DNA of 16,789 bases from positions 1 to 16,789 of the forward strand of contig URCK01000031.1 in assembly GCA_900546295.1 (NCBI GenBank), written 5' to 3'. How positions within the stretch are numbered: position 1 is the stretch's first letter; each line of letters starts with the position of its first letter. This document shows positions 7,963 through 15,084 of the stretch, in pieces. This stretch comes from an uncultured Eubacteriales bacterium (GTDB taxonomy: Bacteria > Bacillota > Clostridia > Oscillospirales > Oscillospiraceae). Below the pieces are notes generated by a model. The model was not told the origin of the DNA, searched no databases, and was given only the letters and a program-made list of their open reading frames with translations. The position numbers and the translations under genes were made by a program.

Positions 7963-9114
7963 ATGAACCAGAAAGAACTCAACGAACTGCGCCGGCGTTT
8001 CCGGCCCGATAAAAACAACTTCAGCCGCATTTTTGGCTGTTATGTAAACTCCAACCGTGAGATCATCTCGTGGGTCGACACCTCGATGGGTCTCATGCGG
8101 CAGGAGGAGCAGGAGATGTATCTGGCACTGCTCAAGAAATCACTCTCCGGCGCGCTGGGCAAAAACCTCGTCGACGTGGTCTTTTCCACGCAGCAGGTGG
8201 CCGACAGCGACGAGCACCGCCTTTTGCAGACCCTGCGCCAGACAGAGCTGAAAGACCCGCCCTCGCGCGAGACGCTCTGCCGCAAGATCATCGAGTGCAT
8301 CGACATGGGCGAGACGAACTATCTTATCCTGCTCGCCGCCGACGCTTACGACGTGCCCCATCGCAGCAAGGACGATGAATTGCAGCACGACGCCTCAAGC
8401 GAGGTCTTCAAGTACTTCGTCTGCTCCATCTGCCCCGTCAAGGCGCCGACGCTCGAGCTGCGCTACGACCTCGACCAGAGCGAGTTCCACTCAAGCTCTA
8501 CGGGCTACATCGCCTCCTCGCCCGAGCTCGGCTTCCTCTATCCCGCCTTCGACGGCCGCACGGCGAACATCTACAACGTGCTCTTTTACTCGAAAAACGC
8601 CGCCGAGCTTCATGAAGAGGTCATCGACGCGCTCTTCCGCGTCGAGCCGCCGATGTCCGCCGAGGAGCAGAAGAACGCCTTCGGCTCGGCACTTGCGGAC
8701 GCGCTCGACAAGGATTGCAGCTACGAAGTCGTCCAGTCCGTGCATGAGCAAATTCGCGCCCGCATCGAGGACCATAAGGAGAGCCGCGACCCCGAGCCGC
8801 TGGAGCTGACGGCAAGCGACGTGGGCGGCATCCTTGCAAACAGCGGCGTTGCGGGAGAGCAGATCGAAGCCTTCCGGCGCGAATGTGACGCACAGTACGG
8901 CGAAAACGCCGCGCTGAACCCGAACAACATCATCGAGAGCAAGAAGTTTGAGATCACGACGCCCGAGGTCAAGATCACCGTCGCGCCGGAGAACAGCTAC
9001 ATGATCGAAGCGCGCGTCATCGACGGGCGCAAGTACCTGCTCATCCCCGCCGACGACGGCGTGGAGGTCAACGGCATCGGCGTCAGCATCCCCGGCCTCA
9101 GGCAGGAAGAATAA
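7963..9114 (+). CDS. DUF4317 family protein
   Basis: A 383-residue soluble, acidic protein of the DUF4317 family, common in Clostridia and without known function. The opening MNQKELNELRRRFRPDKNNF and the following GCYVNSNREI are typical of that family as I recall it. No signal peptide, membrane segment or catalytic motif is evident. The ATG at 7963 follows AAAGGACG (7951-7958); an upstream in-frame GTG at 7915 would overlap the promoter and is rejected. A strong terminator follows six bases after the stop, so it is monocistronic. Confidence 0.82.
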   Translation: MNQKELNELRRRFRPDKNNFSRIFGCYVNSNREIISWVDTSMGLMRQEEQEMYLALLKKSLSGALGKNLVDVVFSTQQVADSDEHRLLQTLRQTELKDPPSRETLCRKIIECIDMGETNYLILLAADAYDVPHRSKDDELQHDASSEVFKYFVCSICPVKAPTLELRYDLDQSEFHSSSTGYIASSPELGFLYPAFDGRTANIYNVLFYSKNAAELHEEVIDALFRVEPPMSAEEQKNAFGSALADALDKDCSYEVVQSVHEQIRARIEDHKESRDPEPLELTASDVGGILANSGVAGEQIEAFRRECDAQYGENAALNPNNIIESKKFEITTPEVKITVAPENSYMIEARVIDGRKYLLIPADDGVEVNGIGVSIPGLRQEE

Positions 9115-9119
9115 AGGCA

Positions 9120-9151
9120 AAAAAAGAGATGGCCGAGGCCATCTCTTTTTT
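9120..9151. terminator. Bidirectional terminator between DUF4317 and TraX genes
   Basis: 14-bp stem AAAAAGAGATGGC (left arm ends 9133) with a CGAG loop and right arm 9138-9151 ending in TTTTTT. The A and T tracts make it functional in both directions for the two convergent genes. Confidence 0.92.
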
Positions 9152-9156
9152 CATCT

Positions 9157-9894
9157 TTACAGCGCGCGCAGGATGAGCGCGAGGATGAGCATATGCACGG
9201 GATAGAAGGCATAGCAGGCATACTGGAAGGCCTTGCTGTGGTGACCCTGACGGCCGCGATAGAGCCAGATGGGCACGAGTGCGAGCAGCGCAAGCCCCTG
9301 CTGGCTGAGTTCAACGTCCATACCGAAGATCGTCATGGGATAGACCTGACCGCCGAGCATGCGCACATTGATCCAGTAGAGCGCCAAGATCTGCCCGAGC
9401 AGCTTCCACCACTCTCTTCCGTGGAAGAAATAGAAGACAAACACCGTCAGAACGCCCGAGCCGTAGTAGTCCACCATGCTGAGCGTACCGAGCGCTGCAC
9501 CGAGCGCTGTCACGCCCACGCAGGTGAGCACATAGAGCCACGTCTTCCCCTTCTCGCGCACCGCTTCCATCGCGCGGATGCCGAGAAGGCCGATCAGCAG
9601 CGTCCAGATGACGTTCTGGTGCACGGGATAGAACCACGTTCCGCCGTACATCAGGTCAAAGGGGATCTCAGAGAGGATCGCAAAGACCAGCATACGCTGC
9701 GCGTAGCGCTTGAAGCTGTGGGTGTGGAAGTAGCCCTCCACCGCCATGAAGGCGAAGATCGGAAAGGCGATGCGCCCCACGGCCGTCATCCACTCCTGCG
9801 CGGGCAGAAGCGTCGCCCACAGATGGTCGCACAGCATGAGTGCCATCGCGAGAATGTGCAGCGCCGCCGCGCTGAGGTCAAACTGTTTCTTCAT
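9157..9894 (-). CDS. TraX family membrane protein
   Basis: A 245-residue polytopic membrane protein of the TraX family. F-plasmid TraX acetylates pilin; chromosomal Firmicute homologues are not conjugation proteins and their substrate is unknown. Supporting segments are HILAMALMLCDHLWAT near the N-terminus, GRIAFPIFAFMAVEGYFHT and KRYAQRMLVFAILSEIPFDL, the standard TraX opening blocks, followed by about seven further hydrophobic stretches. The ATG at 9894 is used because AAGGAG lies 6 bases upstream. It starts 45 bases after the DAHP synthase stop and may be co-transcribed with it; no terminator is seen between them. Confidence 0.9.
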   Translation of the reverse strand: MKKQFDLSAAALHILAMALMLCDHLWATLLPAQEWMTAVGRIAFPIFAFMAVEGYFHTHSFKRYAQRMLVFAILSEIPFDLMYGGTWFYPVHQNVIWTLLIGLLGIRAMEAVREKGKTWLYVLTCVGVTALGAALGTLSMVDYYGSGVLTVFVFYFFHGREWWKLLGQILALYWINVRMLGGQVYPMTIFGMDVELSQQGLALLALVPIWLYRGRQGHHSKAFQYACYAFYPVHMLILALILRAL

Positions 9895-9939
9895 CAAAGT
9901 CTCCTTTATTTCCCGCCCTGCTTAGCGGTTGATTTATTT

Positions 9940-10974
9940 TTAGAGAAGCTCCGCCATTTCCAGCACGAGCCGCTCGGTCTTTTCCCAGCCAAGGCAGGCG
10001 TCGGTGATGCTCTTGCCGTAAACGCTGTCGGTAATCTTCTGCTTGCCGTCTTCAATGTAGCTTTCGATCATCAACCCCTTGACAAGTGTGTTGATGTCAT
10101 TGGAGTGGCGCTTGGAGTGCAGCACCTCCTTGGCGATGCGGATCTGCTCCAGGTACTGCTTGCCGGAGTTGGCGTGGTTGCAGTCCACAAGGCAGGCGGG
10201 GTTCTTGATGCCGCGCTGCGCATACAGCTCGTGCAGCTCGACAAGGTCCTCATAGTGGTAGTTGGGACGGCTGTTGCCCCGCTCGTTCACATAGCCGCGC
10301 AGGATGGCGTGGGCGTAGGGATTGCCCGCCGTTTCCACCTCCCAGCCGCGGTAGAGGAAGGTGTGGTCGCCCATCGCCGCGTAGATGGAGTTCATCATCA
10401 CGCTCAGGTCTCCGCCGGTGGGGTTCTTCATGCCGACGGGCACGGAAAGGCCGCTCGCGGTCAGGCGGTGCTGCTGATCTTCCACCGAGCGCGCGCCGAC
10501 GGCGACATAGCCGATGATATCGGAAAGGTAGCGGTAATTTTCAGGATAGAGCATCTCGTCCGCGCAGGCAAAGCCCGTCTCGCGCACCGCGCGGGTGTGC
10601 AGGCGGCGGATGGCGATGATGCCCTCGAGCATATCCGGCTTTTTGTCGGGGTCGGGCTGGTGGAGCATCCCCTTGTAGCCCGAGCCGTCGGTGCGGGGCT
10701 TGTTGGTGTAAATGCGCGGCACGATCAGGATCTTGTCCTTCACCTGCTCCTGTAACGGGACCAGACGGCAAATGTAGTCCATCACGCTGTCCTCGCGGTC
10801 GGCGGAGCACGGGCCGATCACCAGCATCAGCCGCTTGTCGCGCCCGTCGAGGATGGCGCGCATCTCCTCTACGCGTTTTTCGCGCGCCTCGGCGATCTCC
10901 TTCGTGATGGGAAATTCTTTTTTGATCTCCATCGGGATGGGCAACTTCCGGATGAATCTTGCATTCTGCTGCAT
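9940..10974 (-). CDS. aroF: 3-deoxy-7-phosphoheptulonate (DAHP) synthase, class I
   Basis: First enzyme of the shikimate pathway: condenses phosphoenolpyruvate and erythrose-4-phosphate. The 344 residues carry class I motifs: GPCS (54-57, metal-binding Cys56), PRIYTNKPRT (about 86-95), GARSVEDQQHR (160-170), GMKNPTGGD, DCNHANSGK (metal His267) and MIESYIEDG (metal Glu304). Length matches the E. coli AroF/G/H type (~350). No chorismate mutase or ACT domain is fused; whether it is feedback-inhibited cannot be told. The ATG at 10974 has AAGGAG 8 bases upstream; the in-frame GTG at 10983 is too close to that site. The aroF symbol is generic (F/G/H not distinguished). Confidence 0.95.
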   Translation of the reverse strand: MQQNARFIRKLPIPMEIKKEFPITKEIAEAREKRVEEMRAILDGRDKRLMLVIGPCSADREDSVMDYICRLVPLQEQVKDKILIVPRIYTNKPRTDGSGYKGMLHQPDPDKKPDMLEGIIAIRRLHTRAVRETGFACADEMLYPENYRYLSDIIGYVAVGARSVEDQQHRLTASGLSVPVGMKNPTGGDLSVMMNSIYAAMGDHTFLYRGWEVETAGNPYAHAILRGYVNERGNSRPNYHYEDLVELHELYAQRGIKNPACLVDCNHANSGKQYLEQIRIAKEVLHSKRHSNDINTLVKGLMIESYIEDGKQKITDSVYGKSITDACLGWEKTERLVLEMAELL

Positions 10975-11008
10975 GGCTCGCACTCCTTATTCGATCAAAT
11001 GCGCTTGT

Positions 11009-11037
11009 ATTTTACAGCATTCCTTGCCGCGCCGCAA
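11009..11037 (-). promoter_or_regulatory. Probable promoter of the DAHP synthase gene
   Basis: Minus strand: TTGCGG (11032-11037), 17-base spacer, TAAAAT (11009-11014). Leader about 28 bases to the ATG at 10974. No T-box or tryptophan-type attenuator was recognised upstream. Confidence 0.6.
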
Positions 11038-11040
11038 GTG

Positions 11041-11376
11041 TGATTATGCCGCATAAATCGCCTTCTTTCCACAGCGTTTCTGTTGCATTTCACGCAGAAA
11101 ACCGTCCCTTGCGCAAGAATTGTGCCAGAGCAGAGCAAAAGCCGGACGACCCAATCCGGTTCGTCCGCCTCTGCATCCTCCTCCACATATTCCTCCCGCT
11201 CTTGTCGCGGGCCAGAAGCGAGACAAATGCGATCCATCATCATAAGCTCTATGACGGCGGAACGCAGCGGAAGGTGGTTTCATCCCCATCAAGATCGGCA
11301 GCAGCCAGCAGAGTGGACGCATCGCCGCGCAGATATGCGAGAAATGTCTCAATCTCGTCCTGACCGGAGAGGACTT
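11041..11376. other. Spacer between DAHP synthase and tRNA fragment, possible gene debris
   Basis: About 330 bases without a convincing gene. On the minus strand, short frames with fairly protein-like composition occur in different phases: one running on from the tRNA fragment (QDEIETFLAYLRGDAS..., ends about 11249) and one acidic (EREEYVEEDAEADEPDW, within 10995-11243). Neither has a good ribosome site or a recognisable family. They could be remnants of one frameshifted gene. Confidence 0.35.
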
Positions 11377-11420
11377 TAGCGGGAGAAGGATTCGAACCTA
11401 CGGCCTCCGGGTTATGAGGC
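11377..11420 (-). pseudogene. 3' half of a tRNA-Met (CAU)-like gene; probable attachment-site remnant
   Basis: On the minus strand the sequence begins in the anticodon loop CTCATAA (11412-11418, anticodon CAT at 11414-11416), followed by the 3' anticodon strand CCCGG, variable loop, T arm with GTAGGTTCGAATCC and a 3' acceptor strand TCCCGCT plus discriminator A (11377). The 5' half (acceptor AGCGGGA, D arm, 5' anticodon strand) is absent: bases beyond 11420 do not pair. A 3'-half tRNA broken at the anticodon loop is the classic product of tyrosine-recombinase integration. The CCC after the loop resembles initiator tRNA, but elongator tRNA-Met is not excluded. Confidence 0.78.
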
Positions 11421-11426
11421 AGTCTC

Positions 11427-11468
11427 AAGCACAAATCGGAGTCATTTCGGCTCCGATTTGTGCTTTTT
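11427..11468 (+). terminator. Strong hairpin with T tract abutting the tRNA fragment
   Basis: 15-bp perfect stem (AAGCACAAATCGGAG, 11427-11441, pairing with 11451-11465), 9-base loop, then TTT. By form it is a plus-strand terminator, yet no plus-strand gene lies just upstream. It may belong to the end of the integrated element. Confidence 0.7.
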
Positions 11469-11627
11469 GCCGCCGTTCGCTCGGCGGATTTTCCATTGTC
11501 TCCGTCCAGCCCTACCCGTTCCAATTCCATTCTGGGTCAAAACTGGGTCAAGGTCATAGATTTTGATTGCGCAGGCAATTAAGTGGCTGAACACATTCGT
11601 GGGAACGTCAGCCTTAGAAAACAGCAC
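11442..11627 (-). pseudogene. Possible decayed tail of a tyrosine recombinase (integrase)
   Basis: A 61-residue minus-strand frame beginning at a GTG without a ribosome site and closed upstream by a stop. Its start, KADVPTNVFSHL, resembles the region after the last catalytic block of phage/ICE integrases (typically GH-x-D-x-x-T-x-x-x-Y-x-H), but the catalytic Tyr is replaced by Phe and the rest of the domain is missing. The segment LDPVLTQNG is reminiscent of integrase C-terminal tails. Position beside the tRNA fragment and orientation toward it fit an integrase remnant. A tandem 9-base repeat CTGGGTCAA lies at 11532-11540 and 11543-11551. Assignment is tentative. Confidence 0.35.
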
Positions 11628-11758
11628 ATATCATAAAATGTAATTATTTCACTCTGCTGGGGACATTTTACCGTTTAATCACGCTGACCGGTGTATCTGC
11701 ATATAAAAAGTCGAGGAGATCATGCAAAAAGTATTTGATGGAAAGGGAGATAAGAGTC

Positions 11759-12676
11759 TTAATCAATATCAAAATCATCCTTATGACGGAGAGCCCACTC
11801 CTCAAAAGTGGAAAGCTTCACTCCATAGCTGTTGGAGGCCACCACGTCCGCCGTGTAGCCGTTGACCACATCCCACTCCTGGGCGTCGATCACGCTGGAG
11901 CGGACACCGTTCGCCAAGAGTTGCTCCCGGGTCAGGTACTGCACCTCGATGTGCTTTCCGGTGGCCTTCGAGATGGCAGCGCCCACCTCGTCCATGTTCA
12001 CCCGGTCGCCGGCCAGGGGGATTTCCTTGTGCTCGAACTTTTCAAAATTGCAGAAGACCTCCGCCACCAGCTTCCCCATGTCGTCGCCGCACATGCAGTT
12101 CACCCATGTCTCCGGTGTTCTGGCGGAGGCGACGATTCCCTGCTTCAGCTGGGGATACATGCCCCACGCCTTGGGTGGCACGAAGCAATCCATCATGTAG
12201 GCCGGCTTCAGGATCACCCAGTGGGGGATCTTGCTGTCCTTGACCATCTGGAGCACTGTGGACTTGCCTCGCCAGTAACCGGCGTACCCGGGCCAGAAAT
12301 CCGGCCCCCAGCCCTTAAAGGTCTCCTCCTCACCAGCCCGGTCTACGGAGCTATGCACCATGTAGGTGACGTTTGCCCGCTCACAGGCGCTGACCATGTT
12401 CTTCCCAAGCGTAATCTCTTTGGTGGGGTCCCCGCTGGTGGGGATCGCAGGCAGGAAGAACACCCCGTCGCAGCCTTGCACGGCGCTGTAGATGCTCTCC
12501 TCGTCAAGCAGGTCACCGCACACCACCTCTACATTGGGACCCAGCTCTTTCAGCTGCGGGAGCTTAGGGTCGCTCTCCAGGGCGAAAGCGCGGATCTGGA
12601 AGCCCTTGGCAAGCAGTTCCTTGACGATGGGGAAGCCCTGCGTTCCGGTGGGGCCTGTCACGAAAATCTTGTTCAT
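11759..12676 (-). CDS. NmrA-family NAD(P)-binding protein
   Basis: A 305-residue Rossmann-fold protein of the NmrA-like / atypical SDR group, which includes redox sensors (NmrA, HSCARG), quinone reductases (QorB type) and isoflavone/pinoresinol reductases. The N-terminal VTGPTGTQGFPIV carries the glycine-rich nucleotide loop (G8, G11, G14), and Arg29 after the second strand suggests NADP(H). GYWRGKSTVLQMVK and WVILKPAYMMD (about residues 133-162) match the family's helix and substrate strand; there is no classical YxxxK. The ATG at 12676 has AAAAGGAG 8 bases upstream. It lies 80 bases after the MFS gene on the same strand and is probably the third gene of the SDR-MFS-NmrA operon. Whether it is an enzyme or a sensor cannot be decided here. 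Confidence 0.88.
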   Translation of the reverse strand: MNKIFVTGPTGTQGFPIVKELLAKGFQIRAFALESDPKLPQLKELGPNVEVVCGDLLDEESIYSAVQGCDGVFFLPAIPTSGDPTKEITLGKNMVSACERANVTYMVHSSVDRAGEEETFKGWGPDFWPGYAGYWRGKSTVLQMVKDSKIPHWVILKPAYMMDCFVPPKAWGMYPQLKQGIVASARTPETWVNCMCGDDMGKLVAEVFCNFEKFEHKEIPLAGDRVNMDEVGAAISKATGKHIEVQYLTREQLLANGVRSSVIDAQEWDVVNGYTADVVASNSYGVKLSTFEEWALRHKDDFDID

Positions 12677-12756
12677 ATCGAATACTCCTTTTCTATCAAA
12701 TTTTCAAAGATTCTAAGGTTCAGAAATTTGGCCTCCTATGCCAGTTGGCGGGACTG

Positions 12757-13998
12757 TCAGGACTTTTTCGCGGCGTGCTGTTCCCGCCGGTAGGGGGAGA
12801 GGCGTATCGCTACAAAAAACAGTACGAAAGAGATCAGCGCAATCACCGCCAGACACATGTAGGAGTTCGTGTAGCTTCCGGAGATCTCGGAAATCCACGC
12901 CACTAGGAAGCTGGAAATGGTTGCACCCAGGTAGTAGCCAGCCATCCCCAGGGAGTTGATCCGGTTGTAGTCTTTGCGGCCGAATAGCTCTGGCAGCACC
13001 AGGGAGGGAACACTGTTCACCGGCCGGACAAAAGCCACGAACAGGACGCCGACCACCGCGAACCAAGGAACTGGATTGGCGGGGAACATGCACACCAGCA
13101 CCATGCCGACGATATATCCGCCGAAAGTCAGCATCATGAGAACCTTGGAGCCGAATTTCTCCAGGATCACCCCGGAGACCATGGAGATCAGCGCGCCGAA
13201 AAATGAAAGGAAGCTGATATTGGTGGCGGACTGGGTGGCGCTCATGCCGCAGGACTGCCAGAACGCCGTGGCGAAAGTCATAAAGCCGGCGTAGAGAGTA
13301 GCCGCCCCCATCATGGCAATGAAGAACAGCACGAAAGCCGGGGAGCGGATGGCCCTATGATAGCCCACGCCATCCTCCTCCGTCGGCGCGGCGGCCGCGC
13401 CGCTCTCCGCTGCCGGCCGCTGGGCGGCGGGCATCCGGATCAGGAGCAGATTGGCCAAAACGCCGATCACGGCGGCACCGATGCCGAAAGAAACCAGGAT
13501 CGTGTGATAGCTCATGACCTTGAGCAGCTGCCCGGCCAGCAAGCTGAAAACCGTGGACCCAAATGAGGAGAAGCCAAAAACCACGCCGATAACGGAGGCC
13601 ATCCTGTCCCCGTACCACCCGGCAATCACACCAGCGCAGCTGGCATGGGCTCCCAGGCCCAGCACAGCGCCCTGCGCCAGGCTCACCAGGCCCAGGGCCA
13701 CCAGGTTGTCAACGGAACCGATCAGGCAGAGGAACACCGCGGAGGCAAGGGACCCCACCAGCAGGGACTTCTTGGGTCCCAGCGCGTTGATCAGCTTGGA
13801 GCCGATCAGACTGAACAGGAAACCCGAGACCGTCGCGACCATCGCGACATAGGACATCTCCATTTTGGAGTACCCATACTCCGCCATATATTCCGGAATA
13901 AACAGGGAGAACATTCCGGCAACACCTATGCTCAGGAAGATGACGATTGCGCATCCAATCGCCGAAGTCAACGCAAAGACACTTCGTTCACGTCTCAT
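12757..13998 (-). CDS. Major facilitator superfamily transporter
   Basis: A 413-residue integral membrane protein with two six-helix halves joined by a hydrophilic Ala/Glu-rich loop (about residues 196-210, GAAAAPTEEDGVGYH). The loop between helices 2 and 3 (GSKLINALGPKKS) is the MFS motif A, without its usual Asp. The overall pattern is closest in feel to oxalate/formate-antiporter-like or monocarboxylate MFS proteins, but the substrate cannot be read. The ATG at 13998 follows AAGGAG (14007-14012) by 8 bases; an upstream in-frame GTG overlaps that site. Flanked by two oxidoreductase genes on the same strand, so it probably moves their substrate or product. Confidence 0.9.
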   Translation of the reverse strand: MRRERSVFALTSAIGCAIVIFLSIGVAGMFSLFIPEYMAEYGYSKMEMSYVAMVATVSGFLFSLIGSKLINALGPKKSLLVGSLASAVFLCLIGSVDNLVALGLVSLAQGAVLGLGAHASCAGVIAGWYGDRMASVIGVVFGFSSFGSTVFSLLAGQLLKVMSYHTILVSFGIGAAVIGVLANLLLIRMPAAQRPAAESGAAAAPTEEDGVGYHRAIRSPAFVLFFIAMMGAATLYAGFMTFATAFWQSCGMSATQSATNISFLSFFGALISMVSGVILEKFGSKVLMMLTFGGYIVGMVLVCMFPANPVPWFAVVGVLFVAFVRPVNSVPSLVLPELFGRKDYNRINSLGMAGYYLGATISSFLVAWISEISGSYTNSYMCLAVIALISFVLFFVAIRLSPYRREQHAAKKS

Positions 13999-14075
13999 GA
14001 CTCCCACTCCTTATCTCGTATATATCTTGTTGGTGGAATATTGTTCCGCACGCAGAAACGGCGGTCCTCTCCCGA

Positions 14076-14115
14076 AATCCCAAACCAGCAGCCAGGAAAA
14101 AGCCGGTTTGGGATT
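14076..14115. repeat. Inverted repeat in the SDR-MFS gap
   Basis: AATCCCAAACC (14076-14086) and its exact complement GGTTTGGGATT (14105-14115), 18-base loop. There is no T tract on the minus strand, so it looks like an mRNA-processing or attenuating stem-loop or a protein site rather than a full terminator. It lies within the 148-base gap between the SDR stop and the MFS start. Confidence 0.7.
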
Positions 14116-14146
14116 CCGAGCAAGGAATCCAATTGGAAAGGGTAGG

Positions 14147-14932
14147 TTAACGGAAGTAAGCCGTACCGCCATCAACAAAGAGGGATCGGCTAGTAATCCA
14201 ATCAGAGTAGGAGCTGGCCAGGAAGACCACAGCGCCGCCGACATCATGGATCGGGTCGCCAATGCTGCAATTCGGCCGTTTGATCAGGTAGTGATCCATC
14301 GTTGCCTTCAGCTGCTCCGGCGTGCGGACCGCCTTGGTAGAAAGCCATGCCGGGGAATCACCTGTGGGGATAATGCAGTTCACGTTGATGCAGTACTTGC
14401 CCCACTCCACGGCGGCAACCCGGGTCAAGCCGACGATGGCCTCCTTGGAGGCCGCGTAGGCGGACATGGTGGGAGAACCAGTCGTACCGGAAGCGGAGCC
14501 ATAGGTAATCACCTTGGCATGCCGGGTCTTTCCCGTCTCTTTCAGATAAGGGAAACATGCCTGCATACAGTTCACCGTTCCAATTACATTGTTCCTGTAC
14601 TCATAATCCCAGGTTTCCAGCGGGGTATCTTCCATCGTCCCATAGGGAGCGAAAGCGAAGTGGTTGGTCGCCAGGATGTCCAGTTTGCCGAAAGCCTCAA
14701 TGGTCTTTTTCAGGGCCTCATCCACCTCGGCACGGATGCTCACGTCGCATTTGATCGCCAGAGCGCGGCCGCCGGCCTTATTGATATCGTTGGCGACTCG
14801 CTCCACCTTTTCAAAAGTGCGGCCCCAGAGCGCAACACAGGCACCCTCCTGTGTCATAGCGTGCGCGGCGCCCTCGCCCAGGCCCTGTCCGGCGCCGGTG
14901 ATGATCGCGATTTTCCCATCAAGAATACCCAT
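14147..14932 (-). CDS. Short-chain dehydrogenase/reductase (SDR)
   Basis: A 261-residue classical SDR that should interconvert an alcohol and a ketone with a nicotinamide cofactor. Seen: the TGAGQGLG cofactor loop (12-19), Arg38 in LWGRT after strand 2, which favours NADP(H), Asn114/115 in YEYRNN, Ser146, and YAASK with Tyr159 and Lys163. The usual NNAG structural motif after strand 4 is replaced by ATNHF (about 88-92). The C-terminus DGGTAYFR is normal for the family. The ATG at 14932 follows AGAGGG about 9 bases upstream; the longer frame to 14974 would overlap the promoter. First gene of the operon, divergent from the tandem HxlR regulator. The substrate (sugar, steroid, polyphenol, other carbonyl) is not identifiable. 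Confidence 0.93.
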   Translation of the reverse strand: MGILDGKIAIITGAGQGLGEGAAHAMTQEGACVALWGRTFEKVERVANDINKAGGRALAIKCDVSIRAEVDEALKKTIEAFGKLDILATNHFAFAPYGTMEDTPLETWDYEYRNNVIGTVNCMQACFPYLKETGKTRHAKVITYGSASGTTGSPTMSAYAASKEAIVGLTRVAAVEWGKYCINVNCIIPTGDSPAWLSTKAVRTPEQLKATMDHYLIKRPNCSIGDPIHDVGGAVVFLASSYSDWITSRSLFVDGGTAYFR

Positions 14933-14967
14933 AATCCATAACCCTCTTTCATTTTTTTGTTTTCTGT

Positions 14968-14996
14968 TTGCCATTTCGCGGAGCTTATGTTAAAAT
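14968..14996 (+). promoter_or_regulatory. Promoter of the tandem HxlR regulator gene
   Basis: TTGCCA (14968-14973), 17-base spacer, TAAAAT (14991-14996); start near 15003 and a leader of about 82 bases. The -10 overlaps the -10 of the opposing SDR promoter, so the two cannot easily fire at once. Confidence 0.72.
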
Positions 14997-15022
14997 TATA
15001 CCAACTCACACGTATGCCACAA
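14995..15022 (-). promoter_or_regulatory. Promoter of the SDR-MFS-NmrA operon
   Basis: Minus strand: TTGTGG (15017-15022), 16-base spacer, perfect TATAAT (14995-15000). Leader about 56 bases to the ATG at 14932. It overlaps the regulator promoter back to back. Confidence 0.75.
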
Positions 15023-15038
15023 CTACGCACTTTTTGTG
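15018..15038. promoter_or_regulatory. Candidate operator in the divergent promoter region
   Basis: Inverted repeat CACAA-11-TTGTG (15018-15022 / 15034-15038) covering the -35 of the SDR promoter. Direct repeats also occur nearby: ACCAACTC at 15000-15007 and 15061-15068, and GCACTTT around 15028-15034 and 15053-15059. Dimeric winged-helix regulators often bind such sites; that the HxlR protein binds here is inference. Confidence 0.4.
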
Positions 15039-15084
15039 TTCGGCAGATCTGGGCACTTTGACCAACTCGAAAGGAGGATGCCTC

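Noticed and set aside
9157..9894. Conjugation gene cluster because of the TraX homologue
   Set aside because: TraX-family proteins are common chromosomal membrane proteins in Firmicutes and no other transfer genes are nearby.
9193..10755. A 520-residue plus-strand frame over the TraX and DAHP synthase genes
   Set aside because: Antisense of two well-supported genes and the spacer between them; His/Ala/Val-rich with no ribosome site and no family features.
11722..11865. A 47-codon plus-strand frame (MQKVFDGKGDKSLNQYQ...) with GAGGAG upstream
   Set aside because: The ribosome site is good, but two thirds of the frame is antisense to the NmrA 3' end and becomes Trp/Pro/Arg-rich, with no promoter seen. 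It might be the 5' stump of a lost gene.
11735..12793. A 352-residue plus-strand frame over the NmrA gene
   Set aside because: Antisense shadow; the minus strand has the intact GxxGxxG nucleotide-binding loop and ribosome site.
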